Source: CAZPHI01 sp964586425
GTDB taxonomy: Bacteria > Bacillota > Clostridia > Lachnospirales > Lachnospiraceae
DNA length: 64,000 nucleotides
NCBI GenBank assembly: GCA_964586425.1
Contig: CAZPHI010000002.1
Location: 40,709 to 104,708 of the forward strand
Direction: 5' to 3'
Position numbers and translations under genes: made by a program. The notes under the pieces are model-generated. The model saw nothing but the letters and a program-made list of their open reading frames with translations. It had not been told where the DNA came from and ran no database searches. This document shows positions 38,782 through 48,468 of this stretch, piece by piece (the first letter of the stretch is position 1; each line of letters begins with the position of its first letter).

Positions 38782-39261
38782 TCATTTATGATAAGGTTCA
38801 TTATTAGATATTCTAAAGCTTCTATATATCTGTTCCAGCAGTACGACACGCATCAACTGATGTGGAAAAGTCATCTTAGAGAAACTTAACTTATAATCCG
38901 CTCTGTTAAGCACCCTGTTATCAAGTCCCAATGAACCACCTATTACAAACTGGATATGGCTCTTGCCTCCAAGACATATATTCTCGATTTTCTTGCTAAG
39001 TTCAACTGAATCAAGCATCTCTCCATCGATTGCAAGTGCAATTACATATGCATCATCTTTAAGGGACATTAATATTCTATCGCCCTCTTTTGCCTTAATT
39101 GCTTCATTGATGGCATCACTCGCATTATCAGGCGTCTTTTCATCCTGTAATTGAACAATATCAAGCTTGCAATATCTAGATAACCGCTTTGAATACTCAT
39201 CTATTGCCATTGTGAAGTATTTTTCTTTGATTTTTCCAACTGTCACAAGTGTAATCTTCAT
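38782..39261 (-). CDS. rlmH: 23S rRNA pseudouridine-1915 N3-methyltransferase RlmH
   Basis: A 159-residue SPOUT-fold methyltransferase. N-terminal [27 protein letters not shown] and the knot region [16 protein letters not shown] with [23 protein letters not shown] and the C-terminal NEPYHK are typical. It methylates N3 of a pseudouridine in helix 69 of 23S rRNA. Its start overlaps the sbcD stop (TAATG), and it is followed by sbcC, so this rRNA enzyme is embedded in a DNA-repair operon. Confidence 0.94.
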   Translation of the reverse strand: MKITLVTVGKIKEKYFTMAIDEYSKRLSRYCKLDIVQLQDEKTPDNASDAINEAIKAKEGDRILMSLKDDAYVIALAIDGEMLDSVELSKKIENICLGGKSHIQFVIGGSLGLDNRVLNRADYKLSFSKMTFPHQLMRVVLLEQIYRSFRISNNEPYHK

Positions 39262-40388
39262 TAGTTATCCTCACTCTCGTTCTCTTTCATAATGTGCTTC
39301 ATAATATTCATCTGAACATCATTCATATGCTCACCTGTTGAATACTCATAGAAATCATCAAAAAGCTCTATCGGTGTCTTTGCATCCTCATCAATCGACA
39401 AATCGATTTCCTTATTAGCCATCTTATATTCAAATACGATTTGACATATATTATTGTACACACTTTTAAGACGGCTCATTGGTTCATATACACTTTCATC
39501 ATCTGTAATAATCGCACAGATATAATCATCCCTATTGACTTTCTCATAGTATTCCTTAGACAGAAGTTCATCAATTGTACCCCTTATCTTAACAACATCT
39601 CTTTGTGCATCTAGGGTAATTTGCTCAACCTGTATCTCACCCTTTCTTCCAAGTGTAATAAGGTTGACACCCTTTGTATGACTACATTCAGAGAATGAAT
39701 ACTTAAGTGGTGAGCCGGCATAATATACAGCTTTTGAGCCAATCTTTTGCGGTCCATGAATATGCCCAAGTGCAGTATAATCAAACTTCTCAAACAGCTT
39801 AACAGGAACACTGTCAATCGTTCCAACATATACCTTACTTTCAGAATCACATAACTCGGGAGCCACATCGCCATTAAGCACAAAATAGTGGGATATACAA
39901 ACATTTCTCTGCGATTCATCAATCGTCGTCGAGTCAATCATATATTGCACTTCTTCCTCAGCATTATGACTTCCATTCACGAATCCTGGCTTGATAAATG
40001 GCATAAAATATATATTAACATCGCCAAATTCATCCTTCTCAGTCACCTTGAAAAGCTCGCCGTCAAAATCATTGCATATGTACAGATTGCACGCTGCCAG
40101 CAGTTTTCCGCCAAATCCAAGTCTTTCCCTGGAATCATGGTTGCCAACTATGCAGTATAGCTTAATCCCTTTACTTACCACTTTGGTGATAAATGCGTCT
40201 AACACCCCAACAGCTTCAGCCGGTGGAACCGGCCTGTCATATATGTCTCCGGCAATGATAATTCCATCAACGTTCTTCTTAACTGCGATTCTATATATCT
40301 CATCAAGCATATACTTCTGGTCTTCTATTAACGAATAGCCGCACAATGTTCTTCCAATATGAAGATCAGCTGTATGTAATAGCTTCAT
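39261..40388 (-). CDS. sbcD: exonuclease SbcD (Mre11-like)
   Basis: A 375-residue calcineurin-like phosphoesterase nuclease. Metal-binding motifs are [35 protein letters not shown] and ALGHIHGPQ. It partners with SbcC encoded two genes downstream. ATG has AGGAGG six bases upstream. The gene begins 11 bases after a small unknown gene at 40400-40666, probably in the same transcript. Confidence 0.94.
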   Translation of the reverse strand: MKLLHTADLHIGRTLCGYSLIEDQKYMLDEIYRIAVKKNVDGIIIAGDIYDRPVPPAEAVGVLDAFITKVVSKGIKLYCIVGNHDSRERLGFGGKLLAACNLYICNDFDGELFKVTEKDEFGDVNIYFMPFIKPGFVNGSHNAEEEVQYMIDSTTIDESQRNVCISHYFVLNGDVAPELCDSESKVYVGTIDSVPVKLFEKFDYTALGHIHGPQKIGSKAVYYAGSPLKYSFSECSHTKGVNLITLGRKGEIQVEQITLDAQRDVVKIRGTIDELLSKEYYEKVNRDDYICAIITDDESVYEPMSRLKSVYNNICQIVFEYKMANKEIDLSIDEDAKTPIELFDDFYEYSTGEHMNDVQMNIMKHIMKENESEDN

Positions 40389-40399
40389 CGCAACGCCTC

Positions 40400-40666
40400 C
40401 TAGCCTTCTACTACAAGAAATCTTCCATCAGGAAGTGGGAATACCTCTAGCTCTTCTTTTAATTCTTCATTAGTCATGCCGTCAACATCCATGCCCTCTT
40501 CTTCCATGAATTCTCTCACTTCTGCAATAGTATCGAATACCTGTGCAAAACACTCATCCAAGAATTCAATAGCTTCCTGAACAGTATCTGCAACTGGTTC
40601 ATCGAATAATTTGCCCTGATCCTTTAAGAATATCTCTGCCACCTGTTTTGTAATTCCGTTTTCCAT
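40400..40666 (-). CDS. small acidic protein of unknown function
   Basis: An 88-residue acidic, mostly helical protein (DTVQEAIEFLDECFAQVFDTIAEVREFMEEEG...) ending in VFPLPDGRFLVVEG. No domain is recognised. AGGATT with ATG eight to nine bases later is a usable start. Position between the Cof-type phosphatase and sbcD, all close together, suggests co-transcription; this does not reveal a role. Confidence 0.7.
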   Translation of the reverse strand: MENGITKQVAEIFLKDQGKLFDEPVADTVQEAIEFLDECFAQVFDTIAEVREFMEEEGMDVDGMTNEELKEELEVFPLPDGRFLVVEG

Positions 40667-40688
40667 AATTAATTAATCCTCCATTAGT

Positions 40689-41474
40689 CTACTTTATCTT
40701 TCCAGCTAAAAGCTCTCTAAGAGTCTTCTCTACGCTGTCTGTTCCAAATCTTCCATACGCCTTAATCTCATCAACTGCATTATCCATCACATACGAATTA
40801 GTTACAGCCTTAAGCATCTCAACATCATTATAATTATCGCCGAATGCCATACATTCATCAGCTGTAATTCCAAGATACTTCTGTATCATTCTTACTGCAT
40901 TACCCTTGTTAACCTTAAGGTCAGTAAAATCAAGATACTGATCACCTGACACCGCAACCAAAGCCTTGCCATCCCATCTCTTATGAAAATACTCAGCAGA
41001 ATGCTCAATTCCTGACAAATCACACACCGCAATCTTTAGAATATCCTCATCAATACTATCAAAATCATCAACAATTGTAGTTTTGTATTTGACAACCTTA
41101 GTCATTCTATGAAGATATTCCTCTGTCTTAGGCTTAATATAAGCTGTATGCTCGCCTGATACTAGAACCTCACAATTCTCATGCTCATATACATCTCTAA
41201 TTATCTCGTTAGCAAGGTCTCTCTCAATCGTCTCCTTAGCTATTACCTCACCTTTATATGTTACAAGCGCACCATTCTCAGCAATATACATCAGCTTATC
41301 CTTAATCGGTTCAAATAATCTTCTAAGGCTTTCACACTGTCTGCCACTTGCAGGTGCAAACACAAATCCTCTGTCAATCAACTGCTCAATAACAGCAAAA
41401 AGCGACTCATCCACACTTTGTGCCTTATTCTGCAGAATAGTTCCATCCAAATCACTAGCAATAAACTTAATCAT
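40689..41474 (-). CDS. Cof-type HAD hydrolase
   Basis: A 261-residue HAD phosphatase with type IIB cap. Motif I is IASDLDGTIL, motif II is APASGRQ, motif III Lys is in NKGNAVRMI, and motif IV is CMAFGDNYNDVEML. Cof proteins dephosphorylate sugar phosphates, flavins or similar; the substrate is unknown. Its ATG overlaps the stop of the Maf-HAD gene (ATGA), so the two are translationally linked. Confidence 0.9.
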   Translation of the reverse strand: MIKFIASDLDGTILQNKAQSVDESLFAVIEQLIDRGFVFAPASGRQCESLRRLFEPIKDKLMYIAENGALVTYKGEVIAKETIERDLANEIIRDVYEHENCEVLVSGEHTAYIKPKTEEYLHRMTKVVKYKTTIVDDFDSIDEDILKIAVCDLSGIEHSAEYFHKRWDGKALVAVSGDQYLDFTDLKVNKGNAVRMIQKYLGITADECMAFGDNYNDVEMLKAVTNSYVMDNAVDEIKAYGRFGTDSVEKTLRELLAGKIK

Positions 41475-42730
41475 AGTAAATCAATAATCTCCTTTGGTTC
41501 ATCAATAACATACACCGCATCAGCAGCCTCAAGCTCGCTACGGTCTCTAAATCCCCATGTTACACCAACAGTTATTGCCCCGGCACGCTTACCTGTAAGC
41601 ATATCAACTCCTGTATCACCCACATACAGCACATTGTCTACATCTATCTTAAGCATTTCACAGATTTCATGAACCCCCTGTGGACTTGGCTTCTTCTCAA
41701 AGCCATCTCTCTGTCCTAGAATATAATCAAAAAATCCCTTGCCGAATACATCCTCAACAACCTTAATAGCATTATCATCATGCTTGTTACTCAAAACAGT
41801 AATCTTAATTCCACGGTTTTTAAGTTCGTTAAGCATATTAAGCACACCTGGATATGGCACAACACCATCAGAACATCTGTCCTTAAAGATTCTTATATAC
41901 ATAGTCATAACTTCATCATAGTGTGCAAGCTCTGTATCGCCTGCGGCTCTCAATGCACGCTTGATAAGCTCATATTGTCCATCTCCTGCAAATGCTTTAT
42001 ACGACTCCACAGGCTGTTCACTTAGTCCCACACTTTTTAGACAAGTATTGGCCGAACCTGCAATCGCTCCTACAGAATCTGCGATTGTACCATCCAAATC
42101 GAACATACACATCTTCACTTCATCTGCTGTAGTCACATACTCAATATGTCTCTTCTTTAACTCCTGACACAGTCGTCCTATAGGAAGTCCAACAACATTA
42201 TTATAATCTCCATTAATTCCTTTGATATACGCTGCAAATCTTCCTTGAATGCCATATGCTCCAGCTTTATCCATTGGTTCACCGGATTCAATATAACTAT
42301 CTATTTCAGTTTCTGTCATCTCATATACATTAACATCTGTCTTCTCATAGAAAGAAAACTGTGATTCATCTGTTATTACTGTTACTCCTGTATATACACT
42401 GTGAGTCTGTCCACTAAGCAGCGTAAGCATCTCATGTGCTTGTGCCTTATCTGCTGGCTTCCCAAGTATCTTACCATTACACCATACAATTGTATCTGCT
42501 CCAATAACCACATTACAAGTTCCCTTATATACACTTAGCCTGCTATATACATCCCTAGCCTTGTCACCTGACAAATCCATAACAACCGCTTCTGGCGCTT
42601 TGCTATTCGTAATCTCTTCTATATCACTTTTTATAACCTCATATCTTATTCCAACCTGAGAAAGAAGTTCTTTCCTTCTTGGTGAACCTGATGCAAGTAC
42701 AAATCTATTCATAATTAATGTTTTCTCCAT
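41471..42730 (-). CDS. Maf nucleotide pyrophosphatase fused to a HAD phosphatase
   Basis: A 419-residue two-domain protein. Residues 7 to about 195 are a Maf domain (FVLASGSPRRKELLSQVGI, VIGADTIVWCNGKILGKP, YTGVTVI, DKAGAYGIQGRFAAYI), a pyrophosphatase for modified or non-canonical nucleotides. Residues about 205-419 are a phosphoglycolate-phosphatase-type HAD (MCMFDLDGTIADSVGAI, TVLSNKHDDNAI, KPSPQGVHEI, LYVGDTGVDMLTGKRAG). Both sets of motifs are intact. Maf would release a nucleoside monophosphate that the HAD part could dephosphorylate, which is inference. The start is ATG at 42730 or the ATG six codons later. Confidence 0.9.
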   Translation of the reverse strand: MEKTLIMNRFVLASGSPRRKELLSQVGIRYEVIKSDIEEITNSKAPEAVVMDLSGDKARDVYSRLSVYKGTCNVVIGADTIVWCNGKILGKPADKAQAHEMLTLLSGQTHSVYTGVTVITDESQFSFYEKTDVNVYEMTETEIDSYIESGEPMDKAGAYGIQGRFAAYIKGINGDYNNVVGLPIGRLCQELKKRHIEYVTTADEVKMCMFDLDGTIADSVGAIAGSANTCLKSVGLSEQPVESYKAFAGDGQYELIKRALRAAGDTELAHYDEVMTMYIRIFKDRCSDGVVPYPGVLNMLNELKNRGIKITVLSNKHDDNAIKVVEDVFGKGFFDYILGQRDGFEKKPSPQGVHEICEMLKIDVDNVLYVGDTGVDMLTGKRAGAITVGVTWGFRDRSELEAADAVYVIDEPKEIIDLL

Positions 42731-42807
42731 TCAATACTCTTTATATAAAACATTATCCATATAATTCTATCACATTAGGCTTTTGCCGTCCACTACTAGC
42801 TTACTCA

Positions 42808-42862
42808 TCAAAAATGCCGCATCTGCCAAAAGACTATTGTTAGTCTGCGGCATTGCGGCATT
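42808..42862 (-). terminator. probable terminator after leuA
   Basis: AATGCCGCA / TGCGGCATT outer stem with an inner AGACTA / TAGTCT hairpin, then TTTTTG on the minus strand, 22 bases after the leuA stop. Confidence 0.7.
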
Positions 42863-42883
42863 CATTATAATTCAAATTATTAT

Positions 42884-44542
42884 TTATTCCATACTACGAT
42901 TCATTGCAGATACTAAAGCATCAATAGAAGCTCTGATAATATCTGGATCAATACCTACGCCAAAGTAGCTCTTTCCATCATCACCCTTAATTCCTACATA
43001 TGCAATAGCACTTGAATCCGAACCATCTTTAAGTGCATGTTCTTCATAACAGATGATTTCACAAGCCTTGTTATACTCTGCAGCTAATGCATTGCTTACA
43101 GCATCAAGACGTCCATTACCACCTGCATTAATTACATCCTTAACTCCATTACGTTCAACAGATACGCTAGCCTGTATACCATTCTCCTGTTTGAAGTGTA
43201 CTTCAGTAATATCGAATATAGGTGTATGTTTTTTGTATCTCTTCTCAAAGATATCATATATCTCAGCAGGAGATAATTCTTTGTGCTCAACATCTGATAC
43301 ATCCTTAACTGCATAACCTAAGTCTTCTCTCATCTTCATAGGAAGCTTTAATCCATATGCCTGTTCAAGAACATATGCAACTCCGCCTTTACCAGACTGG
43401 CTGTTGATTCTGATAACATCAGAGTCATACTTTCTGCCAACATCTTCAGGATTAATTGGAAGATATGGAACTGTCCAATGCTTAGGATCCTTCTCTTCTC
43501 TCCACTTCATACCCTTAGCAATAGCATCCTGATGTGAACCAGAGAATGCAGCAAATACAAGTTTACCACAGTATGGATGTCTGTCATGAATATGCATCTG
43601 TGTAAGTCTCTCATATGTCTCTGCAATATGAGGCATATCTGATAAATCAAGTTCAGGATCAACACCCTGTGCATACATATTCATTGCAAGTGTAATAATA
43701 TCAACATTACCTGTTCTCTCACCATTACCGAATAATGTACCTTCGATTCTATCAGCTCCGGCAAGTAATCCCATCTCTGCATCACCAACGCCTGAACCTC
43801 TGTCATTATGTGGATGAAGTGAAATAATACAATTCTCTCTATTATGAAGATTCTTATGCATATATTCAACCTGACTAGCGAATACATGAGGCATTGAAGA
43901 TTCAACAGTTGCTGGTAAGTTAATAATCGCCTTATTATCAGCTGTTGGCTCCCATACATCAATAACTGCATTGCACACATCAAGTGCATACTCAACCTCA
44001 GTTCCTGTAAAGCTTTCTGGGCTGTACTCGAATGAGAAGTTACCATCAGTTTCATCTGCAAGCTTCTTAAGTAAACTTGCTCCATCTATAGCAATCTGTT
44101 TAATCTCTTCTTTTGACTTTCTAAATACCTGCTCACGCTGAGCAACTGATGTAGAATTATATACATGAACTACAACATGTTTTGCACCTTTAACAGCTTC
44201 AAAAGTCTTTCTGATAATGTGTTCTCTGGCCTGTGTAAGAACCTGAATTGTTACATCATCCGGAATAAGATTCTCTTCAATAAGCGTTCTGACAAGCTGA
44301 TATTCTGTCTCTGATGCAGCTGGAAAACCTACTTCTATTTCCTTAAAACCAACTTTAACAAGTAATTTGAAGAATTCAAGCTTTTCATCAAGGCTCATTG
44401 GCTCTATAAGAGACTGGTTACCATCTCTTAAGTCAACGCTACACCAAATTGGTGCTTTATCAACATACTCTTTCTTAACCCAGTCGTAACATGGAACTGG
44501 TGGCATAAAAAAATTCTTCTTGTACTGTCTGTAATCAAACAT
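42884..44542 (-). CDS. leuA: 2-isopropylmalate synthase
   Basis: About 552 residues. It condenses acetyl-CoA with 2-oxoisovalerate, the first committed step of leucine synthesis. The HMGL-like barrel shows WCSVDLRDGNQSLIEPM, the metal-binding HPHNDRGSGVGDAEMGLLAGADRIEGTLFGNGERTGNVD, and a C-terminal leucine-sensing regulatory region from about residue 420. This is the long LeuA type. ATG at 44542 has GGAGG five bases upstream; the longer start 12 codons earlier would include that site. It is a single gene controlled by a leucine T-box and its own terminator. Confidence 0.93.
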   Translation of the reverse strand: MFDYRQYKKNFFMPPVPCYDWVKKEYVDKAPIWCSVDLRDGNQSLIEPMSLDEKLEFFKLLVKVGFKEIEVGFPAASETEYQLVRTLIEENLIPDDVTIQVLTQAREHIIRKTFEAVKGAKHVVVHVYNSTSVAQREQVFRKSKEEIKQIAIDGASLLKKLADETDGNFSFEYSPESFTGTEVEYALDVCNAVIDVWEPTADNKAIINLPATVESSMPHVFASQVEYMHKNLHNRENCIISLHPHNDRGSGVGDAEMGLLAGADRIEGTLFGNGERTGNVDIITLAMNMYAQGVDPELDLSDMPHIAETYERLTQMHIHDRHPYCGKLVFAAFSGSHQDAIAKGMKWREEKDPKHWTVPYLPINPEDVGRKYDSDVIRINSQSGKGGVAYVLEQAYGLKLPMKMREDLGYAVKDVSDVEHKELSPAEIYDIFEKRYKKHTPIFDITEVHFKQENGIQASVSVERNGVKDVINAGGNGRLDAVSNALAAEYNKACEIICYEEHALKDGSDSSAIAYVGIKGDDGKSYFGVGIDPDIIRASIDALVSAMNRSME

Positions 44543-44627
44543 AATGACCTCCATCCTGCGCTCTTTAGCGCATATCAATTTTTCAACACTGTATCTTAAT
44601 TGATAAGTAAATGTATGCTTTGCGACT

Positions 44628-44682
44628 AAAAAAAATCTTTCGTCTCCAGGTATATATCAACATACCTAAAGAGACGAAAGAT
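44628..44682 (-). terminator. T-box-controlled terminator hairpin
   Basis: ATCTTTCGTCTC and GAGACGAAAGAT form a perfect 12-bp base stem with an inner AGGTAT / ATACCT hairpin, followed by TTTTTTTT on the minus strand. It is the conditional terminator of the leuA leader. Confidence 0.9.
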
Positions 44683-44932
44683 AAAATCTCACGCGTTACC
44701 ACTCTTTTTCACATCAAATAATGTGCTCTCATTGAATACGGACATCTCTGCCTTATATTCTAACCACTATAACGGTTGGTATCCGACTACGTCTACTCTC
44801 ATCTGATTATTAATGATTTCGGGCAGTTGCTCCGAGGCGAGTTCCACGCTTTCCTTCCATTGCCTCACACCAACCGGCAATTCTCTGACTCAGGTCTGAA
44901 TGTACTATTCCTCTTCATAGCATTTACTTATT
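44628..44932 (-). promoter_or_regulatory. T-box riboswitch (leucine) upstream of leuA
   Basis: On the minus strand the leader has the Stem I starts GAAGAGGAATAGTA and AGTCAGAGAA, a distal GGTTGGTGTGAGG loop, and the specifier region GGAACTCGCC, where CTC (44841-44839) reads as a leucine codon. The T-box bulge sequence GAGTGGTAACGCG is at 44704-44692, with TGGTA to bind the uncharged tRNA end. A 10-bp-plus terminator stem follows (44635-44682) with a T run. Uncharged tRNA-Leu would permit read-through into leuA. Confidence 0.93.
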
Positions 44933-44938
44933 GACTCT

Positions 44939-44967
44939 ATTATACATAGATAGTTTTAAAATGTCTA
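44939..44967 (-). promoter_or_regulatory. promoter of the leuA leader
   Basis: Minus strand TAGACA (44967-44962), 17-base spacer, TATAAT (44944-44939), just before the T-box. The same hexamers and spacing occur before mgtE. Confidence 0.75.
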
Positions 44968-44987
44968 GTATAAATTTCATTTTTTTA

Positions 44988-46238
44988 CTATTTTTTCTTA
45001 TGAAGTCTGTTAACTTCATTGCTGTCAAGCTCATCACATGAGTATCTGGCCTTCTCATATATATCTGTAATTTCCTTGGCATCCTCTTCATCCGGCGTAA
45101 TATAGCTTTTTGTAATATATGAAGGCTGCATCTTCAATAGACCATCATCTTTCTTCTTTTTAGCCTTTTGCTTAACCAGCTTCTTATACTCCCGGCGGAA
45201 TGCCATACTATTACTATTAGCACCACGCTCATTGTCAGACTCAGAATTAACAGCATTTGCCTCCAAATTCTTATTGCCTATGAATTCAATAACATCATTA
45301 CCCTCAGTTCGCATAGTAACAAAGTTCTTCTGAATCCTGCTAATCGTTCTTACAAGCATTATTATGATAAATGCTATTACAGCCACCACAGTAATGATTA
45401 TAATAGCATCAACAAATGCTGAATTATCGCTATCTGAAAGGTCTATTTTCTTGTCGAATTCTTTCATGCTGCTTTCCATCTCTGTAACCGATTCTGCCAT
45501 TGTCTGTGGATCTGGTCCTCTGTTAGCGTTACGCAAAAGGAATGCAATTATAAAAGTGACGAGTTTAAGCAGTATGTTCTTAATTATCGAGAAGATATTC
45601 TCTCCATTAATACTGCAGAATATTCCTCCAGCAACAAACATAAGCAGTACAGTAACAATCATAACGAATACATTAACACCGAATATCTGTCTTCGTGGAA
45701 AGTCTGCAGTATCATGATTAGACCAATATACATCACGCAGCTTTTCCATAAGCATATGCAATATATATAGAAGCACATATCCAAAGAGGAATGCTGACAT
45801 TGAATTCTGTACCGCCGTTACCTGAGTACGTACTCCAGCTAGGTAGAGTAAGATAATAACCGGCAGGAAGAAGAGATTCATCTTCTCTCTGACTATCGCT
45901 TCGCCCAGGCAATGTAGCCTGGTTACAACACTATGTACTATAATTATAATAGTCATTGCGATAAATAACAGTTTTGATCTTATGTCATCACCAAATACCA
46001 TTACTGACGCAACGAATGTCAGTGCATGCAGCACAAGGAATAGTGGGAAATTCTTCGATAGTTTCCTAATAAGGTAGCATACAGCAACTATTATTATAAT
46101 TGGTATAATGTACTTATTCTTACTCATATCTAAAGCTAATATGTAGACACCTAACCCAATACCAACAGTACATGCCATAATTGAAAGCAGCATCAAATCT
46201 ATAATTGAGGAATATACTTTCTCTATCTTACTGTTCAT
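44988..46238 (-). CDS. multi-pass membrane protein of a MoxR-DUF58 operon
   Basis: A 416-residue protein with about six to eight hydrophobic helices in residues 10-230, one more at about 278-300 (IIIITVVAVIAFIIIMLV), and a basic cytoplasmic tail with a Tyr/Arg segment (ITDIYEKARYS) like the DUF4129 tail of transglutaminase-type proteins in MoxR operons. No transglutaminase catalytic triad is present. Its ATG overlaps the DUF58 stop (ATGA). It is the third gene of the operon. The function is not known beyond that context. Confidence 0.72.
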   Translation of the reverse strand: MNSKIEKVYSSIIDLMLLSIMACTVGIGLGVYILALDMSKNKYIIPIIIIVAVCYLIRKLSKNFPLFLVLHALTFVASVMVFGDDIRSKLLFIAMTIIIIVHSVVTRLHCLGEAIVREKMNLFFLPVIILLYLAGVRTQVTAVQNSMSAFLFGYVLLYILHMLMEKLRDVYWSNHDTADFPRRQIFGVNVFVMIVTVLLMFVAGGIFCSINGENIFSIIKNILLKLVTFIIAFLLRNANRGPDPQTMAESVTEMESSMKEFDKKIDLSDSDNSAFVDAIIIITVVAVIAFIIIMLVRTISRIQKNFVTMRTEGNDVIEFIGNKNLEANAVNSESDNERGANSNSMAFRREYKKLVKQKAKKKKDDGLLKMQPSYITKSYITPDEEDAKEITDIYEKARYSCDELDSNEVNRLHKKK

Positions 46239-47368
46239 AGCTGCACCCCCGTTCCAACAGGCTGTTCAACTTCAATTGAATTAATTGAGTAGATACCATC
46301 ACTGTCATATACTGGGCCTAAGAGTAGAACCTCTCTGCCTTCCTGTCTATACATCTGCACAGTATTATAGATATCCGCATCCTTACTGTAGACATCTGTC
46401 AAAATAACCAGCATCGATTCCTTAGGAATTATATTCTCGCATTCTGTAATCGTTTTATAAAATGACTGCTCATAATTCCCGGTATTCATACGAGCCATGT
46501 TATACATCGCATTATAGAATGAATCAGAATCAGATACAGAGTCACAGTAACTTATCTCGTTACTTATGATATCCCTTGCATTGCTGATATATCCCGTTCT
46601 TATAGAAGACTTCGCAAGTCTATCCATAAGGCTTGCAGCTGTTGATATCAGCATCTCCTGTATTCGCTCATTCACAGTCATACGTTCTGTAGCAACATTA
46701 ATAAGGAAAAATACACTTGGATATGTTGAATACTCATGAACATTAACCTTAAAATCACCAGTTTTTGCGGTTGCCATCCAATTGATGGATTTCATAGAAT
46801 CATATTGCTGGTACTCTCTGATAGCCCTGAATTCATATGGATCCTCGCATATGCTTCTCTGGGCTGATACAGTTCCAACCAGATTATTGAATATCAAATT
46901 AATCTCATCTGTCGATATAAGTTCCGGCCATACTGCTACTGCATCTTCATTCTTCTGGCTTATATGCAGAATATCATTATAGAACAAGCCCATTGAGACT
47001 ATCTCAATCTCATTAAGTGTGTAATATCCACGTTTTACGCACTTAAGATGTATTGAACGTGTTATTTTCTGATGAAACATAAGTGAGAACACGTCATTCT
47101 TATAGACTTTATCTGACACCCTTGAATTCTTCTCTTCTGCTCCAAATACAAGGTTTTTATCTAGCTGAAACTTAACATTAATCATTGGAAGTGGTAATTT
47201 CTTATCGTTTGCAACCTCTTCTATAAGTATTAGCTCCTCACCACATGCAACTTCTTTTTTATTAAAGCTTACGTCCACTGACAGATTTTGGTACCAAAGC
47301 ATCGCATATACTTTCTCAAGAACAAAGTACATGGCTGCCATTGCGACTAACATAAATATAAAATTCAT
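46235..47368 (-). CDS. DUF58 domain protein (MoxR-associated)
   Basis: A 377-residue protein with an N-terminal hydrophobic segment (MNFIFMLVAMAAMYFVLEKVYAML), a beta-rich part, and the DUF58 core (DPYEFRAIREYQQYDSMKSINWMATAKTGDFKVNVHEY) preceding a von Willebrand A-like domain. DUF58 proteins pair with MoxR AAA ATPases in many bacteria and are thought to work in assembly or folding of envelope complexes. It lies 22 bases after the moxR gene and overlaps the next gene by four bases. Confidence 0.88.
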   Translation of the reverse strand: MNFIFMLVAMAAMYFVLEKVYAMLWYQNLSVDVSFNKKEVACGEELILIEEVANDKKLPLPMINVKFQLDKNLVFGAEEKNSRVSDKVYKNDVFSLMFHQKITRSIHLKCVKRGYYTLNEIEIVSMGLFYNDILHISQKNEDAVAVWPELISTDEINLIFNNLVGTVSAQRSICEDPYEFRAIREYQQYDSMKSINWMATAKTGDFKVNVHEYSTYPSVFFLINVATERMTVNERIQEMLISTAASLMDRLAKSSIRTGYISNARDIISNEISYCDSVSDSDSFYNAMYNMARMNTGNYEQSFYKTITECENIIPKESMLVILTDVYSKDADIYNTVQMYRQEGREVLLLGPVYDSDGIYSINSIEVEQPVGTGVQL

Positions 47369-47390
47369 GTACTGTCTCCCTTCTCACGCC

Positions 47391-48347
47391 TTACTTTGAC
47401 CAGTCCTCTGTTGGTACCTCAATTGTATCAACGATTTCTTCGATGAGTTCTTCCTTCTGTGTTCTTCCGCTCATTCGATTCTTAACAACTATTCTATGTG
47501 CTAGTACTACTGCAGCTAACGCTTTAACATCCTCAGGAACCACATAGCCTCTTCCTGCCACCATTGCATATGCTCTTACAGCATCTATCAATGCAAGCGT
47601 AGCTCTTGGACTTGCTCCAACTAGAATCATGCTGTTCTCTCTTGTTGCAGTAATCACATTCACAATATATTCCTTGATTGAAGCATGTACAAATACAGAC
47701 TTCATCTCCTGTTTCATTATAAGAATATCTTCTATACTACACACAGCTTTAATCTCTTCAAGCGGATTATCCACAAGGAATCTGTCTATTATATCAATCT
47801 CCTCTTTTTTATCCGGATATCCCATACCAATCTTTAATAAGAATCTATCGAGCTGTGCTTCTGGAAGTGGGTATGTTCCACCTGTCTCAATTGGATTCTC
47901 TGTAGCAATTACAATATAAGGATTAGCAAGCTTTCTTGTTACTCCATCAACTGTAACCTGTCTTTCTTCCATCGCTTCAAGCAGACTTGACTGCGTTCTT
48001 GGAGTGGCACGATTAATCTCATCAGCAAGAATAATATTACCAAAAACAGGTCCTTCTCTAAATACGAATTCCCCCTGTTTCTGATTGTAATAATTAATAC
48101 CTGTTATATCAGATGGCAGCAAATCAGGTGTAAACTGAATTCTTTTAAAATCACCATCAATTGATTTGGCAATCGTCTTTGCCAGCATTGTTTTTCCCGT
48201 TCCTGGCATATCTTCAAGTAACACATGTCCATCTGCAATAAGTGCTGTCAGAACAAGATCAGTAACCTTTTCTTTTCCCACCAAAACATTAGCAACATTG
48301 GATTTTATTGCTCTAATCTTCTCATATACAGCTGTTATTTCTCCCAT
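47391..48347 (-). CDS. MoxR family AAA ATPase
   Basis: A 318-residue AAA+ chaperone-type ATPase. Walker A is GMPGTGKTMLAKTIA, Walker B is NIILADEINRATPRTQSSLLEAMEERQV, sensor 1 is IATENPIE, and the C-terminal lid has GASPRATLALIDAVRAYA. It would remodel or assemble a target complex with the DUF58 and membrane partners encoded after it. ATG has GGAGGAG five bases upstream. It is first in a three-gene operon. Confidence 0.93.
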   Translation of the reverse strand: MGEITAVYEKIRAIKSNVANVLVGKEKVTDLVLTALIADGHVLLEDMPGTGKTMLAKTIAKSIDGDFKRIQFTPDLLPSDITGINYYNQKQGEFVFREGPVFGNIILADEINRATPRTQSSLLEAMEERQVTVDGVTRKLANPYIVIATENPIETGGTYPLPEAQLDRFLLKIGMGYPDKKEEIDIIDRFLVDNPLEEIKAVCSIEDILIMKQEMKSVFVHASIKEYIVNVITATRENSMILVGASPRATLALIDAVRAYAMVAGRGYVVPEDVKALAAVVLAHRIVVKNRMSGRTQKEELIEEIVDTIEVPTEDWSK

Positions 48348-48468
48348 AATTCTCCTCCAATACCTGAGCGTTTTGCATCAATGCCCACACCTTAAAATCA
48401 CATGCACGATTTTGTCTAATTATACCATGAACTCCTCACAAAAATAAACCCCTAACTAATCCCCTATT

